Origin: Prosopocoilus inquinatus
Lineage: Eukaryota > Arthropoda > Insecta > Coleoptera > Lucanidae
Assembly: GCA_036172665.1 (NCBI GenBank)
Contig: CM069870.1
Span: 58,094,212 to 58,158,211 of the forward strand
Length of the DNA: 64,000 nucleotides
Direction of reading: 5' to 3'
The position numbers and the translations under genes are program-made. Below the pieces are notes generated by a model. It did not search any database, was not told the DNA's origin, and worked only from the letters and a program-made list of their open reading frames with translations. Shown here in pieces: positions 42,870 through 55,995 of this stretch; position 1 is the first letter of the stretch, and the number at the start of each line of letters is the position of its first letter.

Positions 42870-45739
42870 TAAGCGCGGATAAGAAGAGAATACGAATAAG
42901 TTTGTTTTATTTAAAGACTAACGTACGTTTAAACGAATAAATTAAAATTAAAATTAAAGTCGATATATCAAAACTGTTAGTATCTCATTGAAACATGTTT
43001 TAATGAGCGAGCGAATTAGTTGCTTTGAATGAAATACGAAGTGCTAAGCAGCAATATAAGTAAGATGAAACATCTTTCCTTACCATTTTCAGCATTAAAA
43101 TTTTGAATTTTCAGTACTTTCTCAAGACCGAAGGACTTCGATCTGCAAGCTAAGCAGGCAATTCCTGCCAGACAGTATCCTCAGTCGATAACCGTACTTG
43201 TGGAATGCTGACTAAACAATTTCGTCAATTAAACCTAAAGATACGCGTGTTAAATTTTGTGTAATTCAGAAAGTAAAAATGAATTTAGAATATAATTTTT
43301 CAAACGTGACAATATCCCAAGTCATGGCCAGCTCCAAATATGGCGGTTTTTAAACGCACTTGACCAACATTATCATTAACCTTTTCAACTTTAATTTAGC
43401 GTCTTACTAAGTCCCTTGTTCATTTAATTAATTTTAAATCTCTTTCTAACAGCCTTTGTTAGTTCACTCCATTCTTATAAAAACGTCAACTTTATTCTTA
43501 TCTTTCTGGTTTCCTTCGTACACATGAGCCTTCCTTTGCTTGTTAACATCGCCGTCGTTTGCAGGCCAACCAAGTGGATGTTTTGGTTCTTTTCCATGTC
43601 TTGGCAGAAATTCATCTGGGCCGCTTTTTTCATAGTCTCCTCCACCCACTGGATTTCATTGTCTGCGATGTGTATTTCAATCTCCGCTTCTTGCCTTACA
43701 CAGGTAAGTCTGGCGTTATTTTGTTTTTCTAACATTCTTTCCTTTTAGCACGGATCTTACAACAATGCTTGTTGACGAGACAAATTTTGGAAAGAAACTT
43801 TCCAGCTACAGAGGCGCTTCCAAATAAAAAGCATTTTTACGTAGAAAAATCTAATGCTTTGTTAAGATTTAAGAAATAAATTTTTGTTTTTTTTACATTT
43901 AGCCAGACAAACAGTTCAAGTTCACGGAAGATTGACATCTGTAATCGTAGTCATAAATTATTATTGTTATTATGTAGGCAAACGCTTTAACAAGCTTGCT
44001 TAGCTGATGACACTGACGAAGGTAAATTGGACAAACCGAGGGAATGTTTTGGCAAGCACCTACACGACAGTTCTGTATGTGAATGTTTGAAGCTAGAACT
44101 TCATCTATAAACGACGTCGTTTCAGCCAACATTCACTATTGATGAAAATAACCTGTTAAAGGCACGAGGTGTTCGGGGAAACATCAAAGTTATAAGGGAA
44201 GCTTTGTTGGATTGTAACTTGGCATATTTTTTTAATTACATTAATCTCAACTGGGTTTTACCTCGGTCAACAAAAGAAAGTGAATTATCCGTTTTAATTC
44301 ACTGAAAGTCTAGCGATGAAAATTCCAATTGCCCCAGAGCAAGTCATTAAATGTCCCTTTTCAATTACGAAAGCCATTTCTCAGTTCACGTACCTCCCCC
44401 CCAATCAGATTCTTACTAACGACTCTGTCCACAAACCCTTCCGAGTGAAGGTCGATCGAATTAAACAAATCAACGAGACAAAGAAATTGCTTAATTCGAT
44501 TACTGTCAGAGCTGACAACCAAAATTCACTCCTTCCTCCCATCGTCGTCAGCAAAAGCTGTGAAATCAGCGAAAATAATCTGACGTGCATTTCGCCTGGC
44601 TAATTTTAGCGCAGCTGTGCCCTTTAGATTTAGTTTACGATAAAATCTCACGTACCCGGCGATTTAAGTAATAACGGTAATAAGAAAGGTATTTCAGTAG
44701 CGTTTTAAACAAACGATATTATTAGCGCGTTGTTTATTGAACGTTGTCATGAAACAGACAGGCGGGTCGAATGCTTTATCTGAATTAAATCTGGGTTGAT
44801 GAAAAACAGCCGATTGACGTTGAAAGTAAACAGTTTGTCCACGGGATGATAATGTTTGGGGACTCAATAATAACAACAATTTCAGTATATTTTACGCCTA
44901 CGGCCAACACGAGGAATATACTCAAGGAATTATTTTTTTTCAAAATTAACCTCGGCGTAACCCCGGATGTTTACAGTATAAAATTTTCTGGATATTGTCA
45001 CATTTATTAAAAGTTCATTTTTTCAATTTACTCTGGGATTTTGGAGTTCTATGCGAATCAGATTTATCGTAATCAATTAATTAAAAAAATGTAAAGTCTG
45101 GATATATAACTGCGTACTTCAAAATCAAACATGCTACATAATTATATGATTCACGAGTACATAAATATTCTTTTTCGCATTTCATGCAGTAAATGACAAC
45201 ATTGATATATTCAAAATAATTTAGTAAAGCGGGACTTTATAAATGACAACCATTACAGCATAACGACGTATTAAACTCACATACTCCTAGAGGGTCTATA
45301 TACTCCTACTATTTTTTATTTTCATTAACCATCAAGTGAGCCAATAATTAATATCACTCTTAATAATAACATTGAAATTAATTAAAATTAAATTATTTTA
45401 AATTATTAGAATTCAAATGATCGAAAATTTGCATAAAATCTAAAATCATACAAATCCGAAAATATTTGCATATCTGTATACATCGAACATATTAAAAGCT
45501 TATTCAGTTCAGTCAAAAACAAATAAGATCTCTGACAAACTACATTTCAGTCCCGCTCTTATTTCAAGAATAACATCTGTTGTATGAGGATTATATTTTA
45601 TGGCCTGCAATAATTTTTTTTTTATTTCTGTAGAATTTAAACAATGTGAATAATAATTGGCGCCCTTCTTCTAAAAATTGTGAATGTGATTTTAGAGTCA
45701 GACAGTGTTCTCCATCGTGGCGATTTATGGCCGAATTAA
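42870..45739. other. no confident gene
   Basis: A stretch at 43454-43701 is open on the plus strand between a good acceptor (TCTTTCTAACAG) and a perfect donor (CAG/GTAAGT). The minus strand is also open across it, in more than one frame, so it is at best a candidate exon. A 95-codon open frame at 44316-44603 shows no motif. Confidence 0.3.
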
Positions 45740-46400
45740 TTTTTATTTTGTTGAGAGTGACAATTTTAATGTTTTTTTAGCTTTTTTATTTCTATTTTAT
45801 TTTTTGCTTGAGCTTAAAAAAGCTAGGTTGAGTTATGTATGATGTTGATATTGGCTGAGCTGATTATAATTGATTTTTAATTTTTAACGATTTTTATACT
45901 TTTCATTATTCTTTCAATTTAAAATTTTTATTTGTGTTAAATGGAGTTAGGTTGAGAGAAGTTGGGTTGGGTTGACCTTGACGTTCATTAAACTTCATTT
46001 TAATTGATTTTAATTTTTTAAATCTTTACTCTTAGTTTTTCTAGTAATTTTTGAAATTTTACTTACGTTAGATAAAGTTTTGTCAGTTGGACTGGACTGA
46101 CTTTGACATTTGTTTAACTTAACTTTAATCCATGTATAAATTTTAACATTTTTTAAGTATTTTTTTTTAGTTTTTTTTTTTACTTGTGTAGATTGGAGTG
46201 CAATATGATAAGTTGGGAGAAATCAGTTGACTTTGAGATTCATTTTAATTTGTATTAAATTTTTTACTTGGCTTGGAGCTAGATTAGGTTAACGTCGACA
46301 TTTTTTTTTTTCATTTTATTGTTAACATCAATTTTTTTTATTGTTTTTTGATTCAGTTGTTGGATCGAGTTTGGTTGACCTTGACAATGGACGTATCTCG
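45740..46400. repeat. diverged tandem repeat (~110-150-bp unit)
   Basis: About five decayed copies alternate between a TTGGGTTGGGTTGACCTTGA-like core followed by TTCATTTTAATT, and a T-rich spacer. Cores lie near 45830, 45965, 46090, 46220 and 46370. Non-coding. Confidence 0.65.
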
Positions 46401-46536
46401 CTTTAATCACTTTTTTAAATTGTTTACTTTTAATTTTAATTAAAGTTAATAGCGTTCCCAATCTCGTTAGAAAAGTGTTTTCTAAACTCGTATGGCTTTT
46501 TAAGTTACTCGCTCGCTACGCTCGCTCGGACTCAAA

Positions 46537-47935
46537 CAAGAGATCAAGTTAAAGCCCTTGATAAGACTTTGAATTGTTAAATCGAAGGCCGATAGCTCTT
46601 GAAGCGCGATGTGTAATCACATATCACGAAGAGTTGAACCGATTATTATGAAATCCGATGTTTAACGGCCGATTTGCAATGAAATACGAAAATACTCATG
46701 CAGGGATCAAAATGAAAACTGTTGAAAGGACGTTCAAATGCTAAACCGAAGGCAAAAAGCACTTAGAGCGCGGTGCCGAATTTCAGATCTTGAAGAGGTG
46801 TACCAATTGATACGAAATCCGCTATTTAAGGGCCGCTCCACGTTTTACATGTGAAAGTAAAAGGCAGAGATTACAGCTCTCGAAGTAGTGAGCCATTTCT
46901 TTCAGAATCCGGCATCTTGAAAATCCTAAGGCCGATTCTCAACAGAATACGGAAATACGTCACACTTAAAGGTTTCGCAGCGGAGCACTCCATTTTTTTC
47001 CGTCTTTTTTTCGTAATTTTGGAAATACTTGTCCGATACTGGCTGATACCCAATTAAAAACGAAACTACTCAGGAGGAGATCAAATTAAAGCCCTCGATA
47101 GGACTTTAAATTGTTAAACCGTCTTGGAGCGAAACGAAAATTCGACGTTTAACGGCCGATTTGAAATCAAATACGAAAATACTAATACAGGGATCAAACT
47201 TAAAACCGTTGATAGGACGTTCAAATGCTAAATCGAAAACAAAAATCGCTTGGAGCGCAATGCCGGATTTTAGATCTCGAAGAGGTGTACTGATTGTAAC
47301 GAAATTCGCTATTTATGGACCGATTCATGTTTTCAATGTGATAGTAGGACGCGAGGGGTCAAATTAAAGTCTCGCTGAGAAGTAAAGCCACAGGCAGAGA
47401 TTACAGATCTCGAAGAAATGAGCTGATTTTTTCAGAATCCGGCATCTTGGAAATCCTACGACCGATTCACAACAGAATACGGAAATACGTCACACTTAAA
47501 GGTTTCACAGCGGAGCACTCCATTTTTCCGTTTTTTTCCCGTAATTTTGGAAATACTTGTCCGATACTCGCCGATACCCAATTAAAAACGAAACTACTCA
47601 AGAGGAGATCAAATTAAAGCCCTCGATAGGACCTTAAATTGTTAAACCGAAGACCGAAAGCTCTTGAAGCTTGGAGAGGAAGAGTTGAACTGATTGTTAC
47701 GAAATCCGGCGTTTAACGGCTGATTTGTAATCAAATACGAAAATACTCACGCAGGAATCAAAATTAAAACCGTTGGTAGTACGTTCAGATGCTAAACCGA
47801 AGGTAAAAAGCACTTGGAGTGCGGTCCGGAATTTCAGATCTCGAAGAGGTGTACCGATTGTCACGAAATCCGCTATTTAACGGCCGATTGGCAATTAAAT
47901 ACGGAAGTACTCATATAGGGATCAAATTAAATTCA
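46537..47935. repeat. higher-order tandem repeat (~530-bp unit, ~2.6 copies)
   Basis: AGATCAA(A/G)TTAAAGCCC begins units at 46541, 47079 and 47606. The third is truncated near 47935. Within each unit, related subunits of about 180 bp share AAATACGAAAATACTCA, GGGATCAAA, AGGACGTTCAAATGCTAAAC and the AACGGCCGATTTG-like stretch. The units therefore look like diverged trimers of an older monomer. The left edge is marked by ACTCGCTCGCTACGCTCGCT. Small open frames inside are by-products. Confidence 0.85.
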
Positions 47936-49419
47936 TTTTTTTAATTGGTGAAGTTACTGATGTTTTATACTAAATAATAAGTGACTTACTACAAAATAAA
48001 TAAATTTTGACAACTACTACGTCTTGTTAATCCATCAGTGTTCGTTAGATGAAATTGTTTCATTAAAATGGGATTAAGTTTATTCAAGTTTAATATAATT
48101 GATCCTTGCTTTCCTGACTTATTAAATTATGAAAACTAGTGAGTGTTAAACAGAATATCAGTTTATATTCCTGCATCCCAAATACATGAATTCACTATGA
48201 TATTTAACCACTGAGGATTGCACAAGAGCATTGTTAAACGAGGGACGAAGTATGCGATAGGAGTTGATCATTCATCGCTCAATCGGATGATTAAAAGATA
48301 CAGATAAACTTGGGCCTAGACGTGGACAGGGTAGAAAGAAGTCTATAAGTTTAAGGGATGAGTAACTATTGCTTTGCGACAAATTTTCTTTAGCGCGTGT
48401 TATGTTATAAATTTGCATCTCCATCAAGGAATGTGATGACTCACATTAAACTTGTAATTAGCGTCTAAAGGATGTATAGGGTACCTATCCTACGCTAGAT
48501 TTGGCAATAAGCAACTGATGCTGACAATTAACAAATTGGTAGATTGAACTTAAGACATTAATCCTTCTGCTAAAGCCGATTGTGATGCCAGGAGCCGACA
48601 ACACGTTAATAGTGTCATTAGAAGTTTAAGATCTAAATTAGTAATTAGCAGCAGTAATTTAGTCAAAGATAACATTAATATGGAGTAGTCAGTGTGGTGG
48701 TAACGGGAGTCGAGGAATGTGCAAAACTTGTAAGAAGGGGTAGTTATTGAAAAGTGTTTAGAGTTAGAAGTCAAATAAAATTAAAACCGTTTTTCTTCAA
48801 CGCGACAATAACCTCCATAAACACAAAAATGTATTAATAACAATTATAAATACAACGATTTTTAATATAATTTTAAAACCCAGCACCTCCACCTTTTTTA
48901 AGAGCCCAAATATTTTCTTTTCTTTTTCATTTTCAATTGGTAAGTCAAATTGAACAAAAGAACATCGCGTAAAGCAAGCAAAGTAATAGAAATTGAGAGG
49001 AGTTTAGTGAAGAACTTGAAAGGAATACAAGTGCATTTGAAATCAGATGAGATCGGCGGAATGAAGTAGTAGAAAAGAAGAGGAATAAAAGATAAAAATA
49101 ATCATATAATCCAATCAGCCCATGAAAATTAAATAGAGAGAAGAGATCACATGGTAAGAACTGAAGCTACAGAAAAGAAAGAGGAATTAAAAAGATGTAA
49201 AAAAGCACATAGGGAAAACAATATGGATCCAATAAAAAAAAAAGAAAAGGAACATTTAAAATTGGAAATCAATTGATTTTGATTAATTAAGGTTTTTTTC
49301 CTATAACACTTGTCAGTATAAAAATTCTAGGGTTTCTGTTGGAAGCCTGCTTTACCCCTAAACATGCTAGTTCATGTTATCCGGGCGCAATAAATGTTTT
49401 TTTTTTATCCAAAGTGGTT
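47936..49419. other. no gene seen
   Basis: AT-rich, with a purine-rich patch at 48950-49260. Nothing supported. Confidence 0.4.
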
Positions 49420-50090
49420 CTAAAAACATTCTTCTTTAACGTTCTGAAATTTGTTTTCAGCTGCTTTGAAACTGTGGAAATTGGAAGATATGAAATTAAT
49501 TGCGGCTACAGATTAACAGATGGCGCTACTTATATATGTTTGAAATTTCTTTGAAACTGCTTTTAAACCGTTTGTGTCCGATTATATTTATTTCAAATTG
49601 TTTTTTTTGTGACGCAATTTTCCGTTTTTTTAACGTTTTTCAGTTGCATTGAAATTTTTTTCCCACAAATAAAGAGAAGAAACTTACGATTCATGGTAAC
49701 AGATGGCGCCAAATTTATTTTTTCAAACTCTTTTCTAGTACATTGTTCTTCAAGTTTCAATCTTTAAGTTTTTCAATTGTTTTCCGGTAATTAAAGACTA
49801 TAATGTTATGGCTTAAAGGTAATAGATGGTGTCACATGTGAATGTAGTTTCTTTTACTTTAATTATTTAAGCATAAAATTTTATTTATTAGAAGTTCTTT
49901 TCAGGACGTTGTTCTGTATGTTTTTCAATTTTGGAATCTCCTCTTGGCAAATTAGAAACTTGAGGCTCATATTAATAGAGTGCACTACAAACGTTGCTGC
50001 TCATTCGAAATTGATGCTTAAAATTTAGTTTTTTAGCGGTTTCCAATTGTTTTGAAATTGTTTTCCGGCAATAACGTCTCCAAACATAAA
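49420..50090. repeat. weak tandem repeat with TAACAGATGGCGC motif
   Basis: TAACAGATGGCGC(T/C) at 49516 and 49698, TAATAGATGGTGTC at about 49829 and a more decayed form near 49973 each precede T-rich sequence. That sequence contains TTGAAA(T/C)TGTTTTCCGGCAAT-like text. Spacing varies from 130 to 185 bp. Confidence 0.45.
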
Positions 50091-51687
50091 TCCTCTTAGT
50101 TTTTCCTCTTTCTTTTCTTTCTTTTCTTTTATTTATTTCAGACGATTCTATATTTGAGTATTTGATATTTTGAAAAAGCTTTTTTGCGTTTTTGAACCTT
50201 TAGAGATCCAGGCAAAAATTTTTACTTTAGCCTCCGAACAGACTCTCGAGCAGGCGCCCATGTCGTCTTATCGCTACCCGGGTTGCTATACAATCCGTTC
50301 AACCCCTATAGCCACGCAACTGTGTTTTTCTAACAAATTTGAGGGTTAAAAATATTTTACATGTAATACCAGTTCAGTGCAGTTCGAAGCTTGTTTCATT
50401 TTCTAATCCAAATGATTTATTTTCTTCTGATTTCAATCGGTGCTTTAATTTTGAATTTGGCAAATGATGATGGATATGTTAGATGATAAATTTTGAAATT
50501 TCCTATCATTAACCACCCCCGTGAAACTTGGATACGTAAATTTGCAACAAAGAGTATGTTAACCTGATGGAATCAGGGAGATAAGGAAAATATCGACATC
50601 CAATCAGTTAGCTGCTGGAGTTGTTTCTGTAGTGATTTCAATTATAATTATGGTTTCCTCTCTGTTAGAAATTAAAGTTATCCTGCTTATATTATATAAA
50701 ATTTTTAACAAGAATTATTTAATAATAAATTATCATTTTTAGAGTGACAGTTCTCTCGACTTGTAACTAGATCAACAAGCTGTAATTTTCTTCAGTTTTA
50801 ATCTGATAAACGTCTTCAAATTGATAACAAACATTTGAAGCCATACAGACAAAACAATAATGCACTTTTACATTTTTATTGATAAATTCATCCGCTAATG
50901 CAAATCCAGCCCTGTCCACATTTAGCCCGCCGTAACTAATCATTAAAATTGTGTCTAATATAGGTAACTAAAGTCACTTCGGTGACCAAAATTTTTAAAC
51001 GCTTAAAGAGATACTAGCAGCAGCAGCTCTCGAGTATATTTGAGACGAGTTTTGAATGTGAAGAGAAGACCTCGCAATTTCAGAAGGCTTGAAATAAATT
51101 AATGTTCAACGGCCGTTGATCGAAAAATGTTCACCGAATTATTTCGTGAGTTCGAAAGTTTAATGAGTACTCACTACTTCATCTAAAACCCGCAGAAAAA
51201 AAAAAAAGCTCTCGACTTCTACCCTATCAAGTAGAGTATAATTCTTGTTTTGCAATTTACTTATTGTTAGATGGCCTAAAATTAAAATTAAAGTTCGGTA
51301 ATTTCCAGAAAGATGATTGGTGGAATAGATTTTTATGCTTCACTAACATATCGTGAATTAGCCAACCTGATCCTTTTGCATCATTTAAAAATCCATTGTC
51401 AAAAAAAAAACATCTAACAACTTGATATAATGTCGTGGCGGATAATACTAATGGAAAGAAAAAAATAATTCGGAGAACTTCTTAGAAGCCTTTTACTGGA
51501 ATGAGACGCAGAGACTGGAAGTGAATTGAAACAAATGATGGTCAACTCAGACACTTACTACAAATTATTTATTTTTTTATTGAACCAAGAACTGAACTTC
51601 TTCACCAAATAATATTATTTAAAACGTCTCTAATTTTTCTTTCACCTGCACGCTTATTTTACTTTAATTTTTCTTGCAAAAAATTTG
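50091..51687. other. no gene seen
   Basis: No frame or repeat I can support. Confidence 0.4.
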
Positions 51688-51825
51688 TTGCAAGTCAGTT
51701 TCGATTGCAGTGGACCTCCTGAGCATCCCCTGTACCTTGAAGGCTGTTTCGGCCCTATTTGGGGCATCTGCAGCAAGGAAGTAGCTCAAGAACATCAACT
51801 ACAATCAAATTGACCTGTCCAAGTT
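51688..51825. repeat. short inverted-repeat element, copy 2
   Basis: AAGTCAGTTTCGATTGCAGT followed by GGACCTCCTGAGCATCCC matches the element at 11356-11490. The right end ACTACAATCAAATTGACC is the decayed mirror. Confidence 0.7.
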
Positions 51826-52458
51826 GCCTAAACTGTAATTTATTTTTTTTGTTCAGGAATGACGTAATAAAAACTAATTTTATTTAATAAGAGTATTATA
51901 TTCAGACTTAAGCGAACTTTAGGCGGAAGGTCTCGTTAAATATACGAGTAATTACTATTATGTTGAAGCGGTAGTAACTGTAAAGCGTTCGAATCTTTAA
52001 CGCATTTCTCCTGTAAAAACAAAGCAATAAACCAGTCGAAGCCCGGAAAAATCTATACGGCACGCAATAACCACTGCAGTTCTGGCCGACTGGATATAAA
52101 AAAATGTATGTGTAACCAACAACACGCTTCCATTTTGCAGTGACGGCAATATAATTGATACGAATTAAATCTATTATGCGAGTCTTTTTAAAAGTTACAT
52201 TAAAGAATTACAACGTTTTCATAATTATTAATTTGAAACAAATAATAAAGGCAATTATGTTACATGCATAGTTTAAGTCACATGCTTGTTTCTAGAGTGT
52301 GTCGTGGCTATAGACCATACAGCGGAGGATACGCTCCCGCCGCTGCTTTATTTATCTTTATACTGTTTTCTTTTTATCAGATATCCTATAAAAGGTCAGG
52401 TTTTAATTATATTACATGATTTTCTTAAGCCTCTGTGAGGTTAAATTCTATTAAAACT
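51826..52458. other. no gene seen
   Basis: Near 52318 a GC-rich hairpin pairs CAGCGG with CCGCTG around AGGATACGCTCCCG. Nothing else recognised. Confidence 0.4.
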
Positions 52459-52689
52459 CTTGTACACAGTGGCGGCTCGTTGGGGTGGGCAAGGTGGGCA
52501 CTGCCCTATCCTGTTGAGGTTGTATTGAACTCTGTGACGGAACTGTTCCGATATTTAAATCTGCATGTTCCGGTTCCATGTCGAGACTGCCCCGCAAAAC
52601 AAATTTATTTAGAAAATGCACACATCTTTCCCTTTTTGCAGTTCCTGCCTAACCGCAGTGAATCATCACGACCCGCCACTGCTTATTCA
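52459..52689. mobile_element. hAT-type MITE
   Basis: CAGTGGCGGCTCGT at 52467 and its mirror ACGACCCGCCACTG ending at 52681 are typical hAT-like terminal repeats. The flanking octamers CTTGTACA and CTTATTCA agree at six of eight positions, as a decayed 8-bp target duplication. Length is 215 bp between the duplications. The 88-codon open frame through it is incidental. Confidence 0.82.
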
Positions 52690-52832
52690 GAGCGTTTATA
52701 AGTGATTTAAGGGCGTTTAAACTTACTGCTCAGCAGCTTATTGTTAATGACTAATGTACATTATTTTTAATAAATAGGGGTTTGGAGACAAAAAACTCGC
52801 ACAAACTTTAATTTGCGAAAATATTAAATGAA

Positions 52833-53275
52833 AACCAAAGTCGATTGCCAAATTTTATAAGAAACAAGGCCACTCCTCCTACATTGAAAACCATTCTTTC
52901 GCAATGGGTATTCCTAAAAGAACGACGTATGATATTTGCCGATGGATTGACTCAGGAATTACGGCTACAAGAAGGCCTGGTTCTGGAAGACCAGCGAAGA
53001 AGATGCCCAAGAAGGAAAGAGGATCTGTAATTAATGCAGCGCATAGTAAGCTTGGCGTTATCCTCGGGAAGTTGGGTCGTAAATTCTAAATTGATTAGAA
53101 ATATGTCAGCACTATTCTTAAAAAAGGCAAAAAAGGCAATTTTCGTCGTAAATCCAGAAAAACTGCACTAAAATATACAGAGAAACAAATAAGTCGGTGA
53201 AGACAAAAATTCGCCAAGCCAGCCGAGCCGATGTGGTGCAGACTGTGTTGTCTAAAATCTAAAAATTAATCTTGG
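52833..53275 (+). pseudogene. N-terminal remnant of a Tc1/mariner-superfamily transposase
   Basis: From about 52839 the frame reads PKSIAKFYKKQGHSSYIENH and then, from the Met at 52904, GIPKRTTYDICRWIDSG, RRPGSGRPAKKMPKKERGSV and SKLGVILGKLGRKF to 53089. This is the paired HTH with GRP hinge of a Tc1/mariner-superfamily transposase. After frame changes, weaker similarity continues (KKGKKGNFRRKSRKT, YTEKQ) to about 53275, just before where a first catalytic Asp would be expected. The catalytic domain is missing and no terminal repeats were found. It differs from the mariners elsewhere in the window. Confidence 0.75.
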
Positions 53276-53639
53276 GTAGTTACGTTGTTTAAATTAAATT
53301 TATTTAAACAAAATGTGTGAAACCTTTATGTGTCTTTCAGGGCATACTTAAGCAACTTAAAATAATGAATTAAATTTATCTGAAATTCAGACCATCACGC
53401 TTCATGTTTGGCAGAAGTACCAACTTTGATACGTCTCTGCATAAAATAATAACACAAGAAAAAAAATCTTCAACAAGTGAATTTGGAAGCTGTTGGCCGT
53501 GAGGTTTACAACGTTTTTGAGCAACAATAGAAAGAAAAAATCGAGGAAATAAATCTGGAACGCGATTTTTTGTTGCATATCGAAATGGTGACAAAAAAGA
53601 AAATACGCGTCTGCATAATAAGTCCAGATTCTTAAAATC
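53276..53639. other. no gene seen
   Basis: An aromatic-rich minus-strand open frame (53402-53704) reflects A-rich sequence on the plus strand. Not called. Confidence 0.4.
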
Positions 53640-54050
53640 TTCTTGAGTCTGTCAATCCAGTCTAGAGCGTAGTTTGGATGAAAGATTCCAATTTGCTTAA
53701 ACAAATTCGTACAGAAGATGGCTATACGTATCTACAATTAACCGACAGACGCACGGGACGGCCTCTCTTGTCCAAGTTTGAAAACAAACTCAAATTACTT
53801 AACATATCTAAAAGGTGATCTAATTCCAGTGTATAGGACCTATTATTGAGTCCTTTCGACTAGTGTGGAGCCTAGATTGGATGAAGAATTCCAATTAAAT
53901 TAAATTTATAGAGGACGGCCACCTGTATCCCCGACGGTCTCTCTCGTCCAAGTTATGAAAACGAATTCAAATCATTTAGCATATCTACTTTCAAGGATAG
54001 AAGAGTACGCGGTAACCTAACTCCAATTTACAAGACGTTAGAATAGATTT
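53640..54050. repeat. tandem duplication (~210-bp unit, two diverged copies)
   Basis: GGATGAA(A)GATTCCAATT, GACGG(C/T)CTCTCT(T/C)GTCCAAGTT, the AAACTCAAATTACTTA/AAATTCAAATCATTTA stretch, AGCATATCTA-like and CTAA(T/C)TCCA blocks occur in the same order at about 53675-53840 and 53875-54040. Confidence 0.75.
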
Positions 54051-55715
54051 TGGTGTGGATTTCAGCCAACTTTTTTCTCTTTCGAGGTCAGGCTTAGAAT
54101 ATTTGCTACGGTTACGATGGCCAGTGGTTAGGTAGTACGAGGATCAATTAATAGCGTGCATTTTATACGCAACCATTGCAAGGCCCGCAAAATCTCTGAG
54201 GATTACAGACTCCAAAGGCATATTCTGTAACTAAGAAAATAAGAAAGGTAGTCTCAGCTAAAAATCTTCCTTTCTAAGTGGGTATTCGACAATTGCAACT
54301 TACTTCCTGAAAATATCGTTAGTACATCTAAACCTTCTCAGTTCTCTCAAATTTATTATTTAATTGGTAGTTCTAAAATTTCTAAAATGCATTGCATGTA
54401 GATGGAGCCAAAATAGGTTTAGGATCTCTGGATCCTCTCTTTCAATAATAGTGATTGTTATCTTTGAAAGTTTCCCAAAATTCTGAAGATCGCCAGTATT
54501 TTCGGGGAAATCCCTAGTTCCTTTAGAAAAAGACGAAAAAGAAACTTCTGCTTTAAAAATAATCAAAGCAACATTTAGAGACGAATTATACAAGAAGGTT
54601 CGTAAAGCCAAACCAGCCGTTAAAATAAAACGTTGCCGTGGTTACACATATTGAAAGTTTAGCGATACTTATTTTATGGGATGATTGAAAAAAAAATCTG
54701 ATGTTTGCAAATTTAAAATTGCTTCCAAAAAATTTGACCAACTAGTTACGCGTCCATTTGAAAGAGAGATTTAGGATCAAAACACTCGGGCCACTTTCAG
54801 CAATCAAAATTTACTGACCATTATTTATTTTGTTTTAAGAAAATCGCGTGTCCTCTCCCTCTTTGAATGATCAAAGAGTTTCACAGGGTTCTGTATTGGG
54901 TTCTTTGTTGTCTTCTTCATGGACATCTCAACTTATTATTATTTAATATTTATTAATAATACAAGTTTGCACTTGGTCCCAAGGAGTACCAAAAATGTTT
55001 TTGCTTAAACATATAATATACATAAGTAGCTTCCCTCCAAATCAAAAAACTGTTATTGTTGGATATTTAAAGACAATTTTTAATTTATTATTAAATGCGT
55101 TTCTATTTAATGGAAATTATTCCTTGATTCAGTTGATTAATCTATAAAACTCATTTATTTACAATTACTAAACCCAAAACGATAAAAAAATTACTCTATA
55201 CTCTAGAACTTAATTTAACGATTTAAAGTCAGTGAAACGAAATACCATTTGAAACTCCATTCGTGAAATTATAATGGACGTGAGCATTTGGGTTACTTGT
55301 ATGCCTTCCAAAATAATAAAATGCACGGAAAGCACTGTGATAATTAATTAAATCTTGGGCGTGGAAATTTGGCCCGGTCAAAGTCGCCGTCAGACGAGCA
55401 GAAAAAGATAAAACAAACAATGATGTACAGCAAAAATATGAAATTGCAGGAAGCATCAAATAAATTATTCTTTCATTTATCTCAGAGTTACAAAGGCTAA
55501 AGCTAATAATATTTTAGGAAACATCAAAGAATGAATAATTCGCGGTGCGCCAAAATAAAAGTCGGAAAAAATAGAAAGTGGATTAATATTGATTTTGCTA
55601 TCCAAAAAGTCCGGCCATCCGCCAACTAACTAACCTGATTTAAATTTGAAATGCTAGTTGTGTATGTGGCAGATCGCCAGACTGTGATATAAAAAAACAT
55701 GCTTATTGCATTTAC
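54051..55715. other. no confident gene; likely intron
   Basis: Lies downstream of exon 55716-55937 on the minus strand. A minus-strand 76-codon frame at 55229-55459 begins with a hydrophobic, signal-peptide-like stretch (MMLPAISYFCCTSLFVLSF). It has no other support. Confidence 0.35.
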
Positions 55716-55937
55716 CTGTGAGCAAACGTGTTCCCCGGAGTGATGTGTGCACGTGTTTCCGGAAGCGACGGCGGCTGCGCAGGCTGCCGTTCCGGGGACC
55801 TTAAGCTGCTCCTGTTTATAATCGGGTTGATAAGGAAGCAGCATTCGAATTTTTCCCCAGCGATTGAAAAATAATGCTATGGCTGCCACCCAGACTACCA
55901 GGACCAAGAGGACTATTCCTATTTCTACACCTCGTAC
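55716..55937 (-). CDS. exon of a single-pass membrane protein (unidentified host gene)
   Basis: A 222-base exon, phase 0 at both ends (74 codons). It lies between an acceptor (TTCTTTTTAG before 55937) and a donor (CACAG/GTAAAT at 55716). It encodes VRGVEIG, then a strongly hydrophobic helix (IVLLVLVVWVAAIALFF), then a basic cytoplasmic-type flank (NRWGKIRML) and a Cys/His-containing tail (NTCTHHSGEHVCSQ). This is a typical transmembrane anchor with positive residues on one side. The intron between it and exon 55996-56114 is only 58 bases, a common insect size, and the reading frame is kept across it. I do not recognise the family. The gene runs on the minus strand; its 5' exons should lie above 56114 and its 3' exons below 55716. 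Confidence 0.68.
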
Positions 55938-55995
55938 CTAAAAAGAACGCTTTTTTCAGTTTGTTTTGAAAATTACAGGACGAAATTTCAATTAC

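Noticed and set aside
43120..43200. 5S-rRNA-like text (AAGCTAAGCAGGCAATTCCTG)
   Set aside because: Only a short resemblance to the 5S internal promoter region. No full 5S or tRNA-derived SINE structure could be traced.
43454..43701. Possible plus-strand exon with perfect CAG/GTAAGT donor
   Set aside because: The opposite strand is open across it in more than one frame, the plus-strand peptide is a run of hydrophobic residues without a domain, and no neighbouring exon was found.
43899..44132. Minus-strand Cys-containing frame that could be a secreted peptide or exon
   Set aside because: No signal peptide, no convincing splice sites and no recognised cysteine pattern.
55229..55459. Minus-strand 76-codon frame with a signal-peptide-like start
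   Set aside because: Only the hydrophobic start supports it. It lies in the probable intron of the membrane-protein gene and matches nothing I know.
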